Part shown: positions 5,105 to 5,394 of the stretch, one piece after another
How the letters are laid out: every line of letters starts with the position of its first letter
How positions within the stretch are numbered: the first letter of the stretch is position 1
Origin: Acidobacteriota bacterium
GTDB taxonomy: Bacteria > Acidobacteriota > Blastocatellia > Pyrinomonadales > Pyrinomonadaceae
Length of the DNA: 5,394 bases
Assembly: GCA_013813755.1 (NCBI GenBank)
Contig: JACCRD010000237.1
Location: 1 to 5,394, forward strand
Direction of reading: 5' to 3'
Translations under genes and position numbers: made by a program
Notes under the pieces: generated by a model
What the model was told of the DNA's origin: nothing
Databases searched by the model: none
The model's input: only the letters and a program-made list of their open reading frames with translations

Positions 5105-5394
5105 GTGAAAGTTCAAATCTTCAAAATAAAATTCGTTATCTTTTTGTGCGCTTTCTGCGTGTTCGTATCACCTTTTTACGCGCAGGCGCAAACCCCCGGA
5201 AAAGCGAAAGTTACTTTGGCGTCAACGGTTGAAAATTTTAAGTTAAACAGCAAATTGATGGCGCGTGAAATGCCGTATCGCGTAGTTGTTCCGGTGAATT
5301 ATAAAACCTCGAACGAGAAAATTGCGTATCCGGTAATTTATCTGCTTCACGGTTTAACCGGACATTTTGATAATTGGGGCGACAAAACAAAGAT
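5105..5394 (+). CDS. Secreted esterase, alpha/beta-hydrolase fold (Esterase_D/FrmB-like), 3' end missing
   Basis: The frame is open from a GTG at 5105 to the right edge (96 codons). A TAA immediately upstream (5102-5104) rules out a longer form. The GTG start gives a textbook signal peptide: Lys-rich n-region (KVQIFKIK), hydrophobic core (about 10-24) and AQA before Q29. Later starts would lose the charged region. After the signal peptide, a strand-rich segment with MPYRVVVPVNY (56-66) leads into YPVIYLLHGLTGHFDNW (75-91). This is the strand plus oxyanion-hole motif (HG) typical of putative esterases such as FrmB/EstA-like acyl-ester hydrolases (PF00756). The nucleophile serine, acid and histidine lie beyond the window, so activity and substrate cannot be judged. 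No Shine-Dalgarno sequence precedes the GTG, so expression may depend on translation of the zinc-ribbon gene 9 nt upstream. Confidence 0.85.
   Translation, partial: MKVQIFKIKFVIFLCAFCVFVSPFYAQAQTPGKAKVTLASTVENFKLNSKLMAREMPYRVVVPVNYKTSNEKIAYPVIYLLHGLTGHFDNWGDKTK

Overview
The window looks like ordinary bacterial chromosome from a diderm with moderate to low G+C, AT-rich intergenic DNA and GC-richer coding DNA. The gene mix is a DUF2270 membrane protein, a secreted M1 aminopeptidase with a HEAT-like tail, a small zf-TFIIB zinc-ribbon protein and a secreted esterase. Together with the style of the M1 protein this reminds me of Acidobacteriota (Blastocatellia/Pyrinomonadales type). That placement is an impression from recognised families, not a phylogenetic result.

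Layout. (1) 1-542, minus strand: 5' part of a DUF2270 membrane-protein gene that runs off the left edge. (2) 543-804: divergent intergenic region with a good sigma70-type promoter for tadA, an 11-bp inverted repeat with a 46-nt loop, and an 8-bp inverted repeat close to the DUF2270 start. (3) 805-1880, plus strand: a translation and secretion RNA block: tadA, tRNA-Ser(CGA), tRNA-Ser(GGA) and the small bacterial SRP RNA (4.5S RNA, ffs). A strong hairpin with T-runs on both sides follows at 1895-1937 and probably ends transcription from both directions. (4) 1960-4614, minus strand: one large secreted zinc aminopeptidase. (5) 4615-4801: divergent intergenic region with a clear ribosome binding site for the next gene. 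(6) 4802-5394, plus strand: a 97-residue zinc-ribbon protein followed 9 nt later by the 5' part of a secreted alpha/beta-hydrolase esterase cut by the right edge.

How the genes fit together. The central block is functionally coherent: TadA makes inosine in the tRNA wobble position, the two serine tRNAs read UCG and UCU/UCC, and the SRP RNA targets membrane and secreted proteins to the translocon. This resembles the tRNA-Ser/tadA/scr(ffs)/dnaX arrangement of Bacillus subtilis, but dnaX is not downstream here. The flanking genes show no obvious link to that block; two of them encode exported hydrolases.

I found no mobile element, CRISPR array or defence system, and no evidence of a novel multi-gene system. 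The items most worth checking are the conserved RNA-gene block and its structured spacers: a shared tRNA 3' trailer motif, a 10-bp inverted repeat before ffs, and an almost pure A/T inverted repeat overlapping the tadA stop codon.
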